From SZUA-547 sp963669315 (GTDB taxonomy: Bacteria > Pseudomonadota > Alphaproteobacteria > Rhodobacterales > Rhodobacteraceae): a stretch of 64,000 bases of DNA. Below are positions 25,330 to 40,300 of the stretch, piece by piece. The notes under the pieces were generated by a model. That model had not been told where the DNA came from. It worked only from the letters and a program-made list of their open reading frames with translations, and made no database searches. The DNA lies in the NCBI GenBank assembly GCA_963669315.1, contig OY770021.1:2294001-2358000 (forward strand), written 5' to 3'. The translations under genes were made by a program, and so were the position numbers. Position 1 is the first letter of the stretch. Each line of letters begins with the position of its first letter.

Positions 25330-28300
25330 ATGCCAGACCATATCATTGACGCCGACGGCGAAGTTATTGCTGACGAAAGCGACGGCCTGCAGAATTTAAC
25401 GGCCTCGACGGGCAACGGAACGCCGACGGAAGTCACTGACGTTGATGACAACGATATCAGCGCGTCCTCTCTACCTACCGAATTTCTAACGGTTCTTGGC
25501 GGGATCATCGCTGATCCAATCGACGGTGCGATCAGCGCGGCGCTCAGCGAATATGACGGAACAACGGTCATCGACAGTGATCCCGATGACGACGAGACTG
25601 GCCTGAGCGGCACTGACAGCATTGCCAATGGCGAATACACCATCGGTCAGGACATCAACGGCAACGGCACAATCGATGTCGGCGAAACCTACACGTTTAC
25701 CGCCAGCGGATCGACGCTGCAGAACCTGATCGACGCCATAAACGATAACTCAAGCGATACACTTGCGCTGGCCGACGCAGTGTTGATTGGCGGCGACCTG
25801 ATCATCACCTCAACAAATGGCGAGGCCCTCACACTCACGGGCTTTGAGGCGATCGACGATGATCTCGCAGATGGAAAATACGCAGGCGACACTGATACCT
25901 ACATGATCACCGTCGACGGCGACGGCGAGATCGATCCGCTCACCTTCGCGACTGACCCAAGTGGCACGGAGATTCCGACTGACCCTGGAACCGCGTCCGC
26001 GCTGGAGGGCGCCGTGACGGGCCTCACGACGACCGACGGCACCGAAATTCGAATGTATCTTGCCGACTATGTGGACGGCGATGGCGAAGCTGGCACGAGC
26101 ATTGTAATCGGCCGCGAGTGGATCGATGACGGTTCCGGAAGCTTCACAACCGGCGACGTGGTTTTCGCGATCTATTTGGACCAGCAATACGATGAGAATG
26201 GCGACATCGTCGCACGCATCTGGACCGTTCAGTACGATACTTTCGCGCACAACGATCCAAGCGACCCCGACGAGTGGGAAAATGTCTGGCTAAGCGAAAA
26301 GCTCTATTTGCTCGCCAGTACTGAACTCTCTTTCGATGCAGCGAACTCTCCTTCAGGTCAGAATCTGGACATCATGTTCCGGAAGGAAAACGCGACGTTA
26401 TACGATAACGGCGATGGCATCCAACGGGTCGATCTCGGCATCATCGCGACCGGCAAATACCCGGCCAATCAGTCCGACGGCGAGAGCATAACGACAGGCG
26501 ATACAGTCAACACCAGCCAGGCTGGAGGCCCGACCACCTTCGGCGTCAATAACCAGATGTTGACCTCGAGTTCCACACCGGGAGAGGGCGAGGGCATTTT
26601 CTTCACCTTCGCGATGGGGTTGGTCGATGATTACACGACGCCGAACCTCGATCAGAACGAAGCGGATATTGAGCACAATATCGACCACGATGGCCTGTTC
26701 TCGGCGGAGACGGCTCAGTTTACAGTGGTGCAGTTGCAAGGCGGCAAGACAGCGGTGGTCAAGATCACCGCGTTCATGTCCCAGTTCGACGATCCCACCG
26801 TTCACGACCAGGACAATTACGTCGACGCGCAGCTGATCGACGTCTACGCGCATGAAAGCTTTGTGCTGACCAGCGATGTTGATGGCGATGATCCGGTGGA
26901 TTTAAGCCGGACAGGCGCTCTGACGCCGGGCGACGTGTTCACGATCGGCAAGGACCTCGACGCGAGCAGCGTCATCGAGCCTGATGAAACTTTCACGTTC
27001 ACCGCGGGCGCCGGCGACACCCATGGCGACCTGATCGCGGCGATCAACGACGATTCTCTCAACCTCGCCTTCGCCACGATTCTGGACGGCGATTTCCTGA
27101 TCGCATCCACGGATGGCGCGGAAATCGTGTTGACCGGGTTTAGCGTAATCGGCACTGGAGGAGACTTGGCGGAAGGAGCATCATATAGCGCCTCCACTTT
27201 TGATTACGACCCCACCGTCGACGTGCTCGCCGCGAAAGTCACCCGGGTGATCGAAGGAAAAGGCAAGAATCCGGACACCAAGCTGGTCATCGAACCAGAC
27301 ACAAGCAGTAACGCGTCTGTAGATACGAGCCTGCCTGCGCACCTTACGGGCCTGGCAGACACGGCTTATTACTATGGCGAGGTGACCGTCGAGAACGACG
27401 TCGAACTCGATCCACCGACTGAATTCCAAGACCTCATTTTCATTGAGCACGCCGACGGTTCGTACACGATTTACGGCACCAAAGCCGGCGACATCATCGA
27501 GTACACCAGCGATATCGACCACAACCGGGTCCTAATCGAAAACTTCGGCGATGACAGTGGCCAGGATAGCGCCGAGTTCGACATCGGCGAGTTCAAGATC
27601 ACTGACACCGAGTCAGGCGCGCTGGACGTCGGCGAGCTGATCAAGTGGGAGGACGATTCGATCGCCGCGGATAGTACTGCGATAGAGATTTCCGCAAAGG
27701 TCTATGAAGACGCGCTGGATTCCAGCTTGCCGACGACCACCGAGATTGAAGACGACAATGGAGCCAGCGACAGCTCCACAGGTAATATCGCCGGTACGAA
27801 GGACGCTGACGGCACTGGCGATTATACTGCGACGCCGGGCGAGGACGATGAAGCCTCTGGTGCGGATATGTCTGGCTCCGATCTCGCGGACCTGTTCACC
27901 GCCGCCGCCGATCAGCCGGTAACGATCACGCTTTCGACAGACACGTCTGGATTGGCGATCTTCTTCTCGAAGGGCGCGCAGTTGGTTTATGAGGTCGACA
28001 CCAGTGAAGATGATTACGACACGCTGACAGCGAGCGTGGTTGGCGTTTCCGGTGAGGTCAATCAGATCGCTCCGGACGCCAACGAGGTTCTCGCGAGCGG
28101 TGTCTACACGTTCGAGGTGGACGCGAACGGCGATGGCGCGATCGTCGCGGGCGAAATGTTCAGCTTCCCGGCCGACGGTTCGACGGGCTTGCTGCAGGAT
28201 CTGATCGACGCGATCAACGGTTCGGGCCTCGCCACCGCAGCGCTTGCGGACGGCGATCTCGTGCTGGAATCGATCAGCGGCGAGCCGATCATGCTGACGG

Positions 28301-31300
28301 GCGGTTTCGAAGACATATCTAACGCCATGGCGGCTTCGAGCCGAACGGTCTTCACCTTGACGGCCTATCTCGACGGTTCGTGGACCTTTGATCTCGATGG
28401 CCAGCTGGATCATTTCCTCGCCAGCGGCGATTTCTCGACCGACCTGCAATACGTCGCCAAGGTGATTGGCGCAGACCTGACGACGTTCCCGGCGCCGTTC
28501 ACGGCGACGCTGGAGATCAACGACGTGGTGATCACGGGTCTCGGTTCGGTGGCGTCGGCGCAGGATGTGGTCGATGCGATCAACGACAACGCGACGGACC
28601 CAGGCGTCACCGCGAGCCTGGACGGCGGCGTCCTGATTCTCACGGCCGACGATATCAATTCGTCGATCAAGATCGAAGGAACCGACCTCGAGCAGCTGGG
28701 CCTTTCAGAGGATACATTCGCGCCCATATTTGACGCCATAGACCTGTCCTCGATTTTGGTCGCAACCGAAGGCGATGGCGATAGCAAGGTTGGCGCGGGC
28801 ACGGGCAAGTTTTTCATTCGTGTCGAGAACGACGTTCCGGAGCAGAACACGGCGACGGTGACGGTGGCGGTGCAGGAGGACGCGCTCGACACCGTGACTC
28901 AGAGCGCGACCATTGAAGGCTCGCTGGGCAATATCGACGCCAGCGGCACCGACACCACCACGGTGGCGATCACCGAAGAGCAGCTTGCGACGCTGGTCGA
29001 CGTGGGCGCGGACGAGCCGGCCAGCTTCAGCCTGAACCTCGACGCCATCGCCGGCTCCGAGATCACCGGGACGGCGGTGACGCGCACGGGCGACGACGAG
29101 AACCCGAACGAGCCGCTCACCTCGAAGGGCGACGCGGTGTACTTCCTGGTCAACGACGCTGGAACCGAGATCTGGGGCGTGACCACCGGGGACGGCGCGC
29201 CGGACGAGGACGCCGACATCGACCGGATCGTGTTCAAGATCACGTCGATCGCCGACGATGGCGCGACCAGCGACACCGAGGCGTTCCAGTTTGAATTGCT
29301 GGACCAGATCGACAATGACGACGACGACGACCTGGCCACGGGCGAGGGCGAGACCGATGTCGACACGATCGACATCGCCGGGGCCTTTGTGGCCACCGAC
29401 GAGGACGGCGACGCCCTCGTGCTCGACGACGGGCTGGAGGTCGACATCGAGAACGACGTTCCGGAGCAGAACACGGCGACGGTGACGGTGGCGGTGCAGG
29501 AGGACGCGCTCGACACCGTGACTCAGAGCGCGACCATTGAAGGCTCGCTGGGCAATATCGACGCCAGCGGCACCGACACCACCACGGTGGCGATCACCGA
29601 AGAGCAGCTTGCGACGCTGGTCGACGTGGGCGCGGACGAGCCGGCCAGCTTCAGCCTGAACCTCGACGCCATCGCCGGCTCCGAGATCACCGGGACGGCG
29701 GTGACGCGCACGGGCGACGACGAGAACCCGAACGAGCCGCTCACCTCGAAGGGCGACGCGGTGTACTTCCTGGTCAACGACGCTGGAACCGAGATCTGGG
29801 GCGTGACCACCGGGGACGGCGCGCCGGACGAGGACGCCGACATCGACCGGATCGTGTTCAAGATCACGTCGATCGCCGACGATGGCGCGACCAGCGACAC
29901 CGAGGCGTTCCAGTTTGAATTGCTGGACCAGATCGACAATGACGACGACGACGACCTGGCCACGGGCGAGGGCGAGACCGATGTCGACACGATCGACATC
30001 GCCGGGGCCTTTGTGGCCACCGACGAGGACGGCGACGCCCTCGTGCTCGACGACGGGCTGGAGGTCGACATCGAGAACGACGTTCCGGAGCAGAACACGG
30101 CGACGGTGACGGTGGCGGTGCAGGAGGACGCGCTCGACACCGTGACTCAGAGCGCGACCATTGAAGGCTCGCTGGGCAATATCGACGCCAGCGGCACCGA
30201 CACCACCACGGTGGCGATCACCGAAGAGCAGCTTGCGACGCTGGTCGACGTGGGCGCGGACGAGCCGGCCAGCTTCAGCCTGAACCTCGACGCCATCGCC
30301 GGCTCCGAGATCACCGGGACGGCGGTGACGCGCACGGGCGACGACGAGAACCCGAACGAGCCGCTCACCTCGAAGGGCGACGCGGTGTACTTCCTGGTCA
30401 ACGACGCTGGAACCGAGATCTGGGGCGTGACCACCGGGGACGGCGCGCCGGACGAGGACGCCGACATCGACCGGATCGTGTTCAAGATCACGTCGATCGC
30501 CGACGATGGCGCGACCAGCGACACCGAGGCGTTCCAGTTTGAATTGCTGGACCAGATCGACAATGACGACGACGACGACCTGGCCACGGGCGAGGGCGAG
30601 ACCGATGTCGACACGATCGACATCGCCGGGGCCTTTGTGGCCACCGACGAGGACGGCGACGCCCTCGTGCTCGACGACGGGCTGGAGGTCGACATCGAGA
30701 ACGACGTTCCGGAGCAGAACACGGCGACGGTGACGGTGGCGGTGCAGGAGGACGCGCTCGACACCGTGACTCAGAGCGCGACCATTGAAGGCTCGCTGGG
30801 CAATATCGACGCCAGCGGCACCGACACCACCACGGTGGCGATCACCGAAGAGCAGCTTGCGACGCTGGTCGACGTGGGCGCGGACGAGCCGGCCAGCTTC
30901 AGCCTGAACCTCGACGCCATCGCCGGCTCCGAGATCACCGGGACGGCGGTGACGCGCACGGGCGACGACGAGAACCCGAACGAGCCGCTCACCTCGAAGG
31001 GCGACGCGGTGTACTTCCTGGTCAACGACGCTGGAACCGAGATCTGGGGCGTGACCACCGGGGACGGCGCGCCGGACGAGGACGCCGACATCGACCGGAT
31101 CGTGTTCAAGATCACGTCGATCGCCGACGATGGCGCGACCAGCGACACCGAGGCGTTCCAGTTTGAATTGCTGGACCAGATCGACAATGACGACGACGAC
31201 GACCTGGCCACGGGCGAGGGCGAGACCGATGTCGACACGATCGACATCGCCGGGGCCTTTGTGGCCACCGACGAGGACGGCGACGCCCTCGTGCTCGACG

Positions 31301-34300
31301 ACGGGCTGGAGGTCGACATCGAGAACGACGTTCCGGAGCAGAACACGGCGACGGTGACGGTGGCGGTGCAGGAGGACGCGCTCGACACCGTGACTCAGAG
31401 CGCGACCATTGAAGGCTCGCTGGGCAATATCGACGCCAGCGGCACCGACACCACCACGGTGGCGATCACCGAAGAGCAGCTTGCGACGCTGGTCGACGTG
31501 GGCGCGGACGAGCCGGCCAGCTTCAGCCTGAACCTCGACGCCATCGCCGGCTCCGAGATCACCGGGACGGCGGTGACGCGCACGGGCGACGACGAGAACC
31601 CGAACGAGCCGCTCACCTCGAAGGGCGACGCGGTGTACTTCCTGGTCAACGACGCTGGAACCGAGATCTGGGGCGTGACCACCGGGGACGGCGCGCCGGA
31701 CGAGGACGCCGACATCGACCGGATCGTGTTCAAGATCACGTCGATCGCCGACGATGGCGCGACCAGCGACACCGAGGCGTTCCAGTTTGAATTGCTGGAC
31801 CAGATCGACAATGACGACGACGACGACCTGGCCACGGGCGAGGGCGAGACCGATGTCGACACGATCGACATCGCCGGGGCCTTTGTGGCCACCGACGAGG
31901 ACGGCGACGCCCTCGTGCTCGACGACGGGCTGGAGGTCGACATCGAGAACGACGTTCCGGAGCAGAACACGGCGACGGTGACGGTGGCGGTGCAGGAGGA
32001 CGCGCTCGACACCGTGACTCAGAGCGCGACCATTGAAGGCTCGCTGGGCAATATCGACGCCAGCGGCACCGACACCACCACGGTGGCGATCACCGAAGAG
32101 CAGCTTGCGACGCTGGTCGACGTGGGCGCGGACGAGCCGGCCAGCTTCAGCCTGAACCTCGACGCCATCGCCGGCTCCGAGATCACCGGGACGGCGGTGA
32201 CGCGCACGGGCGACGACGAGAACCCGAACGAGCCGCTCACCTCGAAGGGCGACGCGGTGTACTTCCTGGTCAACGACGCTGGAACCGAGATCTGGGGCGT
32301 GACCACCGGGGACGGCGCGCCGGACGAGGACGCCGACATCGACCGGATCGTGTTCAAGATCACGTCGATCGCCGACGATGGCGCGACCAGCGACACCGAG
32401 GCGTTCCAGTTTGAATTGCTGGACCAGATCGACAATGACGACGACGACGACCTGGCCACGGGCGAGGGCGAGACCGATGTCGACACGATCGACATCGCCG
32501 GGGCCTTTGTGGCCACCGACGAGGACGGCGACGCCCTCGTGCTCGACGACGGGCTGGAGGTCGACATCGAGAACGACGTTCCGGAGCAGAACACGGCGAC
32601 GGTGACGGTGGCGGTGCAGGAGGACGCGCTCGACACCGTGACTCAGAGCGCGACCATTGAAGGCTCGCTGGGCAATATCGACGCCAGCGGCACCGACACC
32701 ACCACGGTGGCGATCACCGAAGAGCAGCTTGCGACGCTGGTCGACGTGGGCGCGGACGAGCCGGCCAGCTTCAGCCTGAACCTCGACGCCATCGCCGGCT
32801 CCGAGATCACCGGGACGGCGGTGACGCGCACGGGCGACGACGAGAACCCGAACGAGCCGCTCACCTCGAAGGGCGACGCGGTGTACTTCCTGGTCAACGA
32901 CGCTGGAACCGAGATCTGGGGCGTGACCACCGGGGACGGCGCGCCGGACGAGGACGCCGACATCGACCGGATCGTGTTCAAGATCACGTCGATCGCCGAC
33001 GATGGCGCGACCAGCGACACCGAGGCGTTCCAGTTTGAATTGCTGGACCAGATCGACAATGACGACGACGACGACCTGGCCACGGGCGAGGGCGAGACCG
33101 ATGTCGACACGATCGACATCGCCGGGGCCTTTGTGGCCACCGACGAGGACGGCGACGCCCTCGTGCTCGACGACGGGCTGGAGGTCGACATCGAGAACGA
33201 CGTTCCGGAGCAGAACACGGCGACGGTGACGGTGGCGGTGCAGGAGGACGCGCTCGACACCGTGACTCAGAGCGCGACCATTGAAGGCTCGCTGGGCAAT
33301 ATCGACGCCAGCGGCACCGACACCACCACGGTGGCGATCACCGAAGAGCAGCTTGCGACGCTGGTCGACGTGGGCGCGGACGAGCCGGCCAGCTTCAGCC
33401 TGAACCTCGACGCCATCGCCGGCTCCGAGATCACCGGGACGGCGGTGACGCGCACGGGCGACGACGAGAACCCGAACGAGCCGCTCACCTCGAAGGGCGA
33501 CGCGGTGTACTTCCTGGTCAACGACGCTGGAACCGAGATCTGGGGCGTGACCACCGGGGACGGCGCGCCGGACGAGGACGCCGACATCGACCGGATCGTG
33601 TTCAAGATCACGTCGATCGCCGACGATGGCGCGACCAGCGACACCGAGGCGTTCCAGTTTGAATTGCTGGACCAGATCGACAATGACGACGACGACGACC
33701 TGGCCACGGGCGAGGGCGAGACCGATGTCGACACGATCGACATCGCCGGGGCCTTTGTGGCCACCGACGAGGACGGCGACGCCCTCGTGCTCGACGACGG
33801 GCTGGAGGTCGACATCGAGAACGACGTTCCGGAGCAGAACACGGCGACGGTGACGGTGGCGGTGCAGGAGGACGCGCTCGACACCGTGACTCAGAGCGCG
33901 ACCATTGAAGGCTCGCTGGGCAATATCGACGCCAGCGGCACCGACACCACCACGGTGGCGATCACCGAAGAGCAGCTTGCGACGCTGGTCGACGTGGGCG
34001 CGGACGAGCCGGCCAGCTTCAGCCTGAACCTCGACGCCATCGCCGGCTCCGAGATCACCGGGACGGCGGTGACGCGCACGGGCGACGACGAGAACCCGAA
34101 CGAGCCGCTCACCTCGAAGGGCGACGCGGTGTACTTCCTGGTCAACGACGCTGGAACCGAGATCTGGGGCGTGACCACCGGGGACGGCGCGCCGGACGAG
34201 GACGCCGACATCGACCGGATCGTGTTCAAGATCACGTCGATCGCCGACGATGGCGCGACCAGCGACACCGAGGCGTTCCAGTTTGAATTGCTGGACCAGA

Positions 34301-37300
34301 TCGACAATGACGACGACGACGACCTGGCCACGGGCGAGGGCGAGACCGATGTCGACACGATCGACATCGCCGGGGCCTTTGTGGCCACCGACGAGGACGG
34401 CGACGCCCTCGTGCTCGACGACGGGCTGGAGGTCGACATCGAGAACGACGTTCCGGAGCAGAACACGGCGACGGTGACGGTGGCGGTGCAGGAGGACGCG
34501 CTCGACACCGTGACTCAGAGCGCGACCATTGAAGGCTCGCTGGGCAATATCGACGCCAGCGGCACCGACACCACCACGGTGGCGATCACCGAAGAGCAGC
34601 TTGCGACGCTGGTCGACGTGGGCGCGGACGAGCCGGCCAGCTTCAGCCTGAACCTCGACGCCATCGCCGGCTCCGAGATCACCGGGACGGCGGTGACGCG
34701 CACGGGCGACGACGAGAACCCGAACGAGCCGCTCACCTCGAAGGGCGACGCGGTGTACTTCCTGGTCAACGACGCTGGAACCGAGATCTGGGGCGTGACC
34801 ACCGGGGACGGCGCGCCGGACGAGGACGCCGACATCGACCGGATCGTGTTCAAGATCACGTCGATCGCCGACGATGGCGCGACCAGCGACACCGAGGCGT
34901 TCCAGTTTGAATTGCTGGACCAGATCGACAATGACGACGACGACGACCTGGCCACGGGCGAGGGCGAGACCGATGTCGACACGATCGACATCGCCGGGGC
35001 CTTTGTGGCCACCGACGAGGACGGCGACGCCCTCGTGCTCGACGACGGGCTGGAGGTCGACATCGAGAACGACGTTCCGGAGCAGAACACGGCGACGGTG
35101 ACGGTGGCGGTGCAGGAGGACGCGCTCGACACCGTGACTCAGAGCGCGACCATTGAAGGCTCGCTGGGCAATATCGACGCCAGCGGCACCGACACCACCA
35201 CGGTGGCGATCACCGAAGAGCAGCTTGCGACGCTGGTCGACGTGGGCGCGGACGAGCCGGCCAGCTTCAGCCTGAACCTCGACGCCATCGCCGGCTCCGA
35301 GATCACCGGGACGGCGGTGACGCGCACGGGCGACGACGAGAACCCGAACGAGCCGCTCACCTCGAAGGGCGACGCGGTGTACTTCCTGGTCAACGACGCT
35401 GGAACCGAGATCTGGGGCGTGACCACCGGGGACGGCGCGCCGGACGAGGACGCCGACATCGACCGGATCGTGTTCAAGATCACGTCGATCGCCGACGATG
35501 GCGCGACCAGCGACACCGAGGCGTTCCAGTTTGAATTGCTGGACCAGATCGACAATGACGACGACGACGACCTGGCCACGGGCGAGGGCGAGACCGATGT
35601 CGACACGATCGACATCGCCGGGGCCTTTGTGGCCACCGACGAGGACGGCGACGCCCTCGTGCTCGACGACGGGCTGGAGGTCGACATCGAGAACGACGTT
35701 CCGGAGCAGAACACGGCGACGGTGACGGTGGCGGTGCAGGAGGACGCGCTCGACACCGTGACTCAGAGCGCGACCATTGAAGGCTCGCTGGGCAATATCG
35801 ACGCCAGCGGCACCGACACCACCACGGTGGCGATCACCGAAGAGCAGCTTGCGACGCTGGTCGACGTGGGCGCGGACGAGCCGGCCAGCTTCAGCCTGAA
35901 CCTCGACGCCATCGCCGGCTCCGAGATCACCGGGACGGCGGTGACGCGCACGGGCGACGACGAGAACCCGAACGAGCCGCTCACCTCGAAGGGCGACGCG
36001 GTGTACTTCCTGGTCAACGACGCTGGAACCGAGATCTGGGGCGTGACCACCGGGGACGGCGCGCCGGACGAGGACGCCGACATCGACCGGATCGTGTTCA
36101 AGATCACGTCGATCGCCGACGATGGCGCGACCAGCGACACCGAGGCGTTCCAGTTTGAATTGCTGGACCAGATCGACAATGACGACGACGACGACCTGGC
36201 CACGGGCGAGGGCGAGACCGATGTCGACACGATCGACATCGCCGGGGCCTTTGTGGCCACCGACGAGGACGGCGACGCCCTCGTGCTCGACGACGGGCTG
36301 GAGGTCGACATCGAGAACGACGTTCCGGAGCAGAACACGGCGACGGTGACGGTGGCGGTGCAGGAGGACGCGCTCGACACCGTGACTCAGAGCGCGACCA
36401 TTGAAGGCTCGCTGGGCAATATCGACGCCAGCGGCACCGACACCACCACGGTGGCGATCACCGAAGAGCAGCTTGCGACGCTGGTCGACGTGGGCGCGGA
36501 CGAGCCGGCCAGCTTCAGCCTGAACCTCGACGCCATCGCCGGCTCCGAGATCACCGGGACGGCGGTGACGCGCACGGGCGACGACGAGAACCCGAACGAG
36601 CCGCTCACCTCGAAGGGCGACGCGGTGTACTTCCTGGTCAACGACGCTGGAACCGAGATCTGGGGCGTGACCACCGGGGACGGCGCGCCGGACGAGGACG
36701 CCGACATCGACCGGATCGTGTTCAAGATCACGTCGATCGCCGACGATGGCGCGACCAGCGACACCGAGGCGTTCCAGTTTGAATTGCTGGACCAGATCGA
36801 CAATGACGACGACGACGACCTGGCCACGGGCGAGGGCGAGACCGATGTCGACACGATCGACATCGCCGGGGCCTTTGTGGCCACCGACGAGGACGGCGAC
36901 GCCCTCGTGCTCGACGACGGGCTGGAGGTCGACATCGAGAACGACGTTCCGGAGCAGAACACGGCGACGGTGACGGTGGCGGTGCAGGAGGACGCGCTCG
37001 ACACCGTGACTCAGAGCGCGACCATTGAAGGCTCGCTGGGCAATATCGACGCCAGCGGCACCGACACCACCACGGTGGCGATCACCGAAGAGCAGCTTGC
37101 GACGCTGGTCGACGTGGGCGCGGACGAGCCGGCCAGCTTCAGCCTGAACCTCGACGCCATCGCCGGCTCCGAGATCACCGGGACGGCGGTGACGCGCACG
37201 GGCGACGACGAGAACCCGAACGAGCCGCTCACCTCGAAGGGCGACGCGGTGTACTTCCTGGTCAACGACGCTGGAACCGAGATCTGGGGCGTGACCACCG

Positions 37301-40300
37301 GGGACGGCGCGCCGGACGAGGACGCCGACATCGACCGGATCGTGTTCAAGATCACGTCGATCGCCGACGATGGCGCGACCAGCGACACCGAGGCGTTCCA
37401 GTTTGAATTGCTGGACCAGATCGACAATGACGACGACGACGACCTGGCCACGGGCGAGGGCGAGACCGATGTCGACACGATCGACATCGCCGGGGCCTTT
37501 GTGGCCACCGACGAGGACGGCGACGCCCTCGTGCTCGACGACGGGCTGGAGGTCGACATCGAGAACGACGTTCCGGAGCAGAACACGGCGACGGTGACGG
37601 TGGCGGTGCAGGAGGACGCGCTCGACACCGTGACTCAGAGCGCGACCATTGAAGGCTCGCTGGGCAATATCGACGCCAGCGGCACCGACACCACCACGGT
37701 GGCGATCACCGAAGAGCAGCTTGCGACGCTGGTCGACGTGGGCGCGGACGAGCCGGCCAGCTTCAGCCTGAACCTCGACGCCATCGCCGGCTCCGAGATC
37801 ACCGGGACGGCGGTGACGCGCACGGGCGACGACGAGAACCCGAACGAGCCGCTCACCTCGAAGGGCGACGCGGTGTACTTCCTGGTCAACGACGCTGGAA
37901 CCGAGATCTGGGGCGTGACCACCGGGGACGGCGCGCCGGACGAGGACGCCGACATCGACCGGATCGTGTTCAAGATCACGTCGATCGCCGACGATGGCGC
38001 GACCAGCGACACCGAGGCGTTCCAGTTTGAATTGCTGGACCAGATCGACAATGACGACGACGACGACCTGGCCACGGGCGAGGGCGAGACCGATGTCGAC
38101 ACGATCGACATCGCCGGGGCCTTTGTGGCCACCGACGAGGACGGCGACGCCCTCGTGCTCGACGACGGGCTGGAGGTCGACATCGAGAACGACGTTCCGG
38201 AGCAGAACACGGCGACGGTGACGGTGGCGGTGCAGGAGGACGCGCTCGACACCGTGACTCAGAGCGCGACCATTGAAGGCTCGCTGGGCAATATCGACGC
38301 CAGCGGCACCGACACCACCACGGTGGCGATCACCGAAGAGCAGCTTGCGACGCTGGTCGACGTGGGCGCGGACGAGCCGGCCAGCTTCAGCCTGAACCTC
38401 GACGCCATCGCCGGCTCCGAGATCACCGGGACGGCGGTGACGCGCACGGGCGACGACGAGAACCCGAACGAGCCGCTCACCTCGAAGGGCGACGCGGTGT
38501 ACTTCCTGGTCAACGACGCTGGAACCGAGATCTGGGGCGTGACCACCGGGGACGGCGCGCCGGACGAGGACGCCGACATCGACCGGATCGTGTTCAAGAT
38601 CACGTCGATCGCCGACGATGGCGCGACCAGCGACACCGAGGCGTTCCAGTTTGAATTGCTGGACCAGATCGACAATGACGACGACGACGACCTGGCCACG
38701 GGCGAGGGCGAGACCGATGTCGACACGATCGACATCGCCGGGGCCTTTGTGGCCACCGACGAGGACGGCGACGCCCTCGTGCTCGACGACGGGCTGGAGG
38801 TCGACATCGAGAACGACGTTCCGGAGCAGAACACGGCGACGGTGACGGTGGCGGTGCAGGAGGACGCGCTCGACACCGTGACTCAGAGCGCGACCATTGA
38901 AGGCTCGCTGGGCAATATCGACGCCAGCGGCACCGACACCACCACGGTGGCGATCACCGAAGAGCAGCTTGCGACGCTGGTCGACGTGGGCGCGGACGAG
39001 CCGGCCAGCTTCAGCCTGAACCTCGACGCCATCGCCGGCTCCGAGATCACCGGGACGGCGGTGACGCGCACGGGCGACGACGAGAACCCGAACGAGCCGC
39101 TCACCTCGAAGGGCGACGCGGTGTACTTCCTGGTCAACGACGCTGGAACCGAGATCTGGGGCGTGACCACCGGGGACGGCGCGCCGGACGAGGACGCCGA
39201 CATCGACCGGATCGTGTTCAAGATCACGTCGATCGCCGACGATGGCGCGACCAGCGACACCGAGGCGTTCCAGTTTGAATTGCTGGACCAGATCGACAAT
39301 GACGACGACGACGACCTGGCCACGGGCGAGGGCGAGACCGATGTCGACACGATCGACATCGCCGGGGCCTTTGTGGCCACCGACGAGGACGGCGACGCCC
39401 TCGTGCTCGACGACGGGCTGGAGGTCGACATCGAGAACGACGTTCCGATTATCGCGGCTCACAACCTGTTTGGCTCAGGCACCGAAAATCCGCAGTTCGG
39501 ATTGTGGGATCTAGATATCGGCGCCGACGAGTTTGGAAGCCTATCGATCGATCTGACGAGCTTCACCATTGGCGAGGATGTGTTCGACGTTAATCCTGAC
39601 GAGACACTGACGCTTAGCGTTGTCGACGGGAAGTTCGTCTTCGAAGGCACGCTCGACGATGGCGACACCAGCACCGATGACTTCGACTTCACGCTCGAGT
39701 TCCGCGAAGACGGCACGTACGTCTTCGATCTCGATGCTGGCTTCGCGTCGTCCGTCAGCCTGCTGAGCACCGAAGGTCAGCTTCCGCCGGGTGGTCCCGA
39801 TCCGGTGCAGACGATTGTCTTCCCGTCGCAACCAGCAGACGAAGACGAAATCGTGTTCTTCGCGGTAACAAACGCAACAACGAGCGATACGTTGATCGAT
39901 GGTGCGCTGGTCAAGCATGAGTTCGTGCCTGGCGACTCAGGCGACTCGCTCGAAATACGTGCTGGCGACGCAGTGGATGGCGCCTTGGTTGGCTTCACCG
40001 AAAGCTTCATCACGTTCAGTCGAGAAATGAATGTCAGCACGTCCGGAATCGGCGTCAACAACAATAATCTGAACGGCAACAGTATCGCAGACATTCAGGA
40101 CGTGGATCAAAGCTTCGTGGTCAATCCGGAACTCGGGCTGACAAAGTTGCGGGTGTTCATCGACAATTCGGTGGGCGGGTATGATCCGGAATCCGAGGAG
40201 CTCTACTATCGGGTTTACGAAGAGGGCGCGACCGACTCGTTGGGCAACGTACTCGTGGATGGACTCGTGGGCGGGGTGGAGTTGTTTGACGCCGACCTGC

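Noticed and set aside
28705..39462. A 3585-codon open frame antisense to the adhesin repeats, plus many identical 205-codon and 75-codon frames
   Set aside because: They arise because one GC-rich, stop-free unit is repeated 17 times. They lack ribosome sites and follow the unit period exactly.
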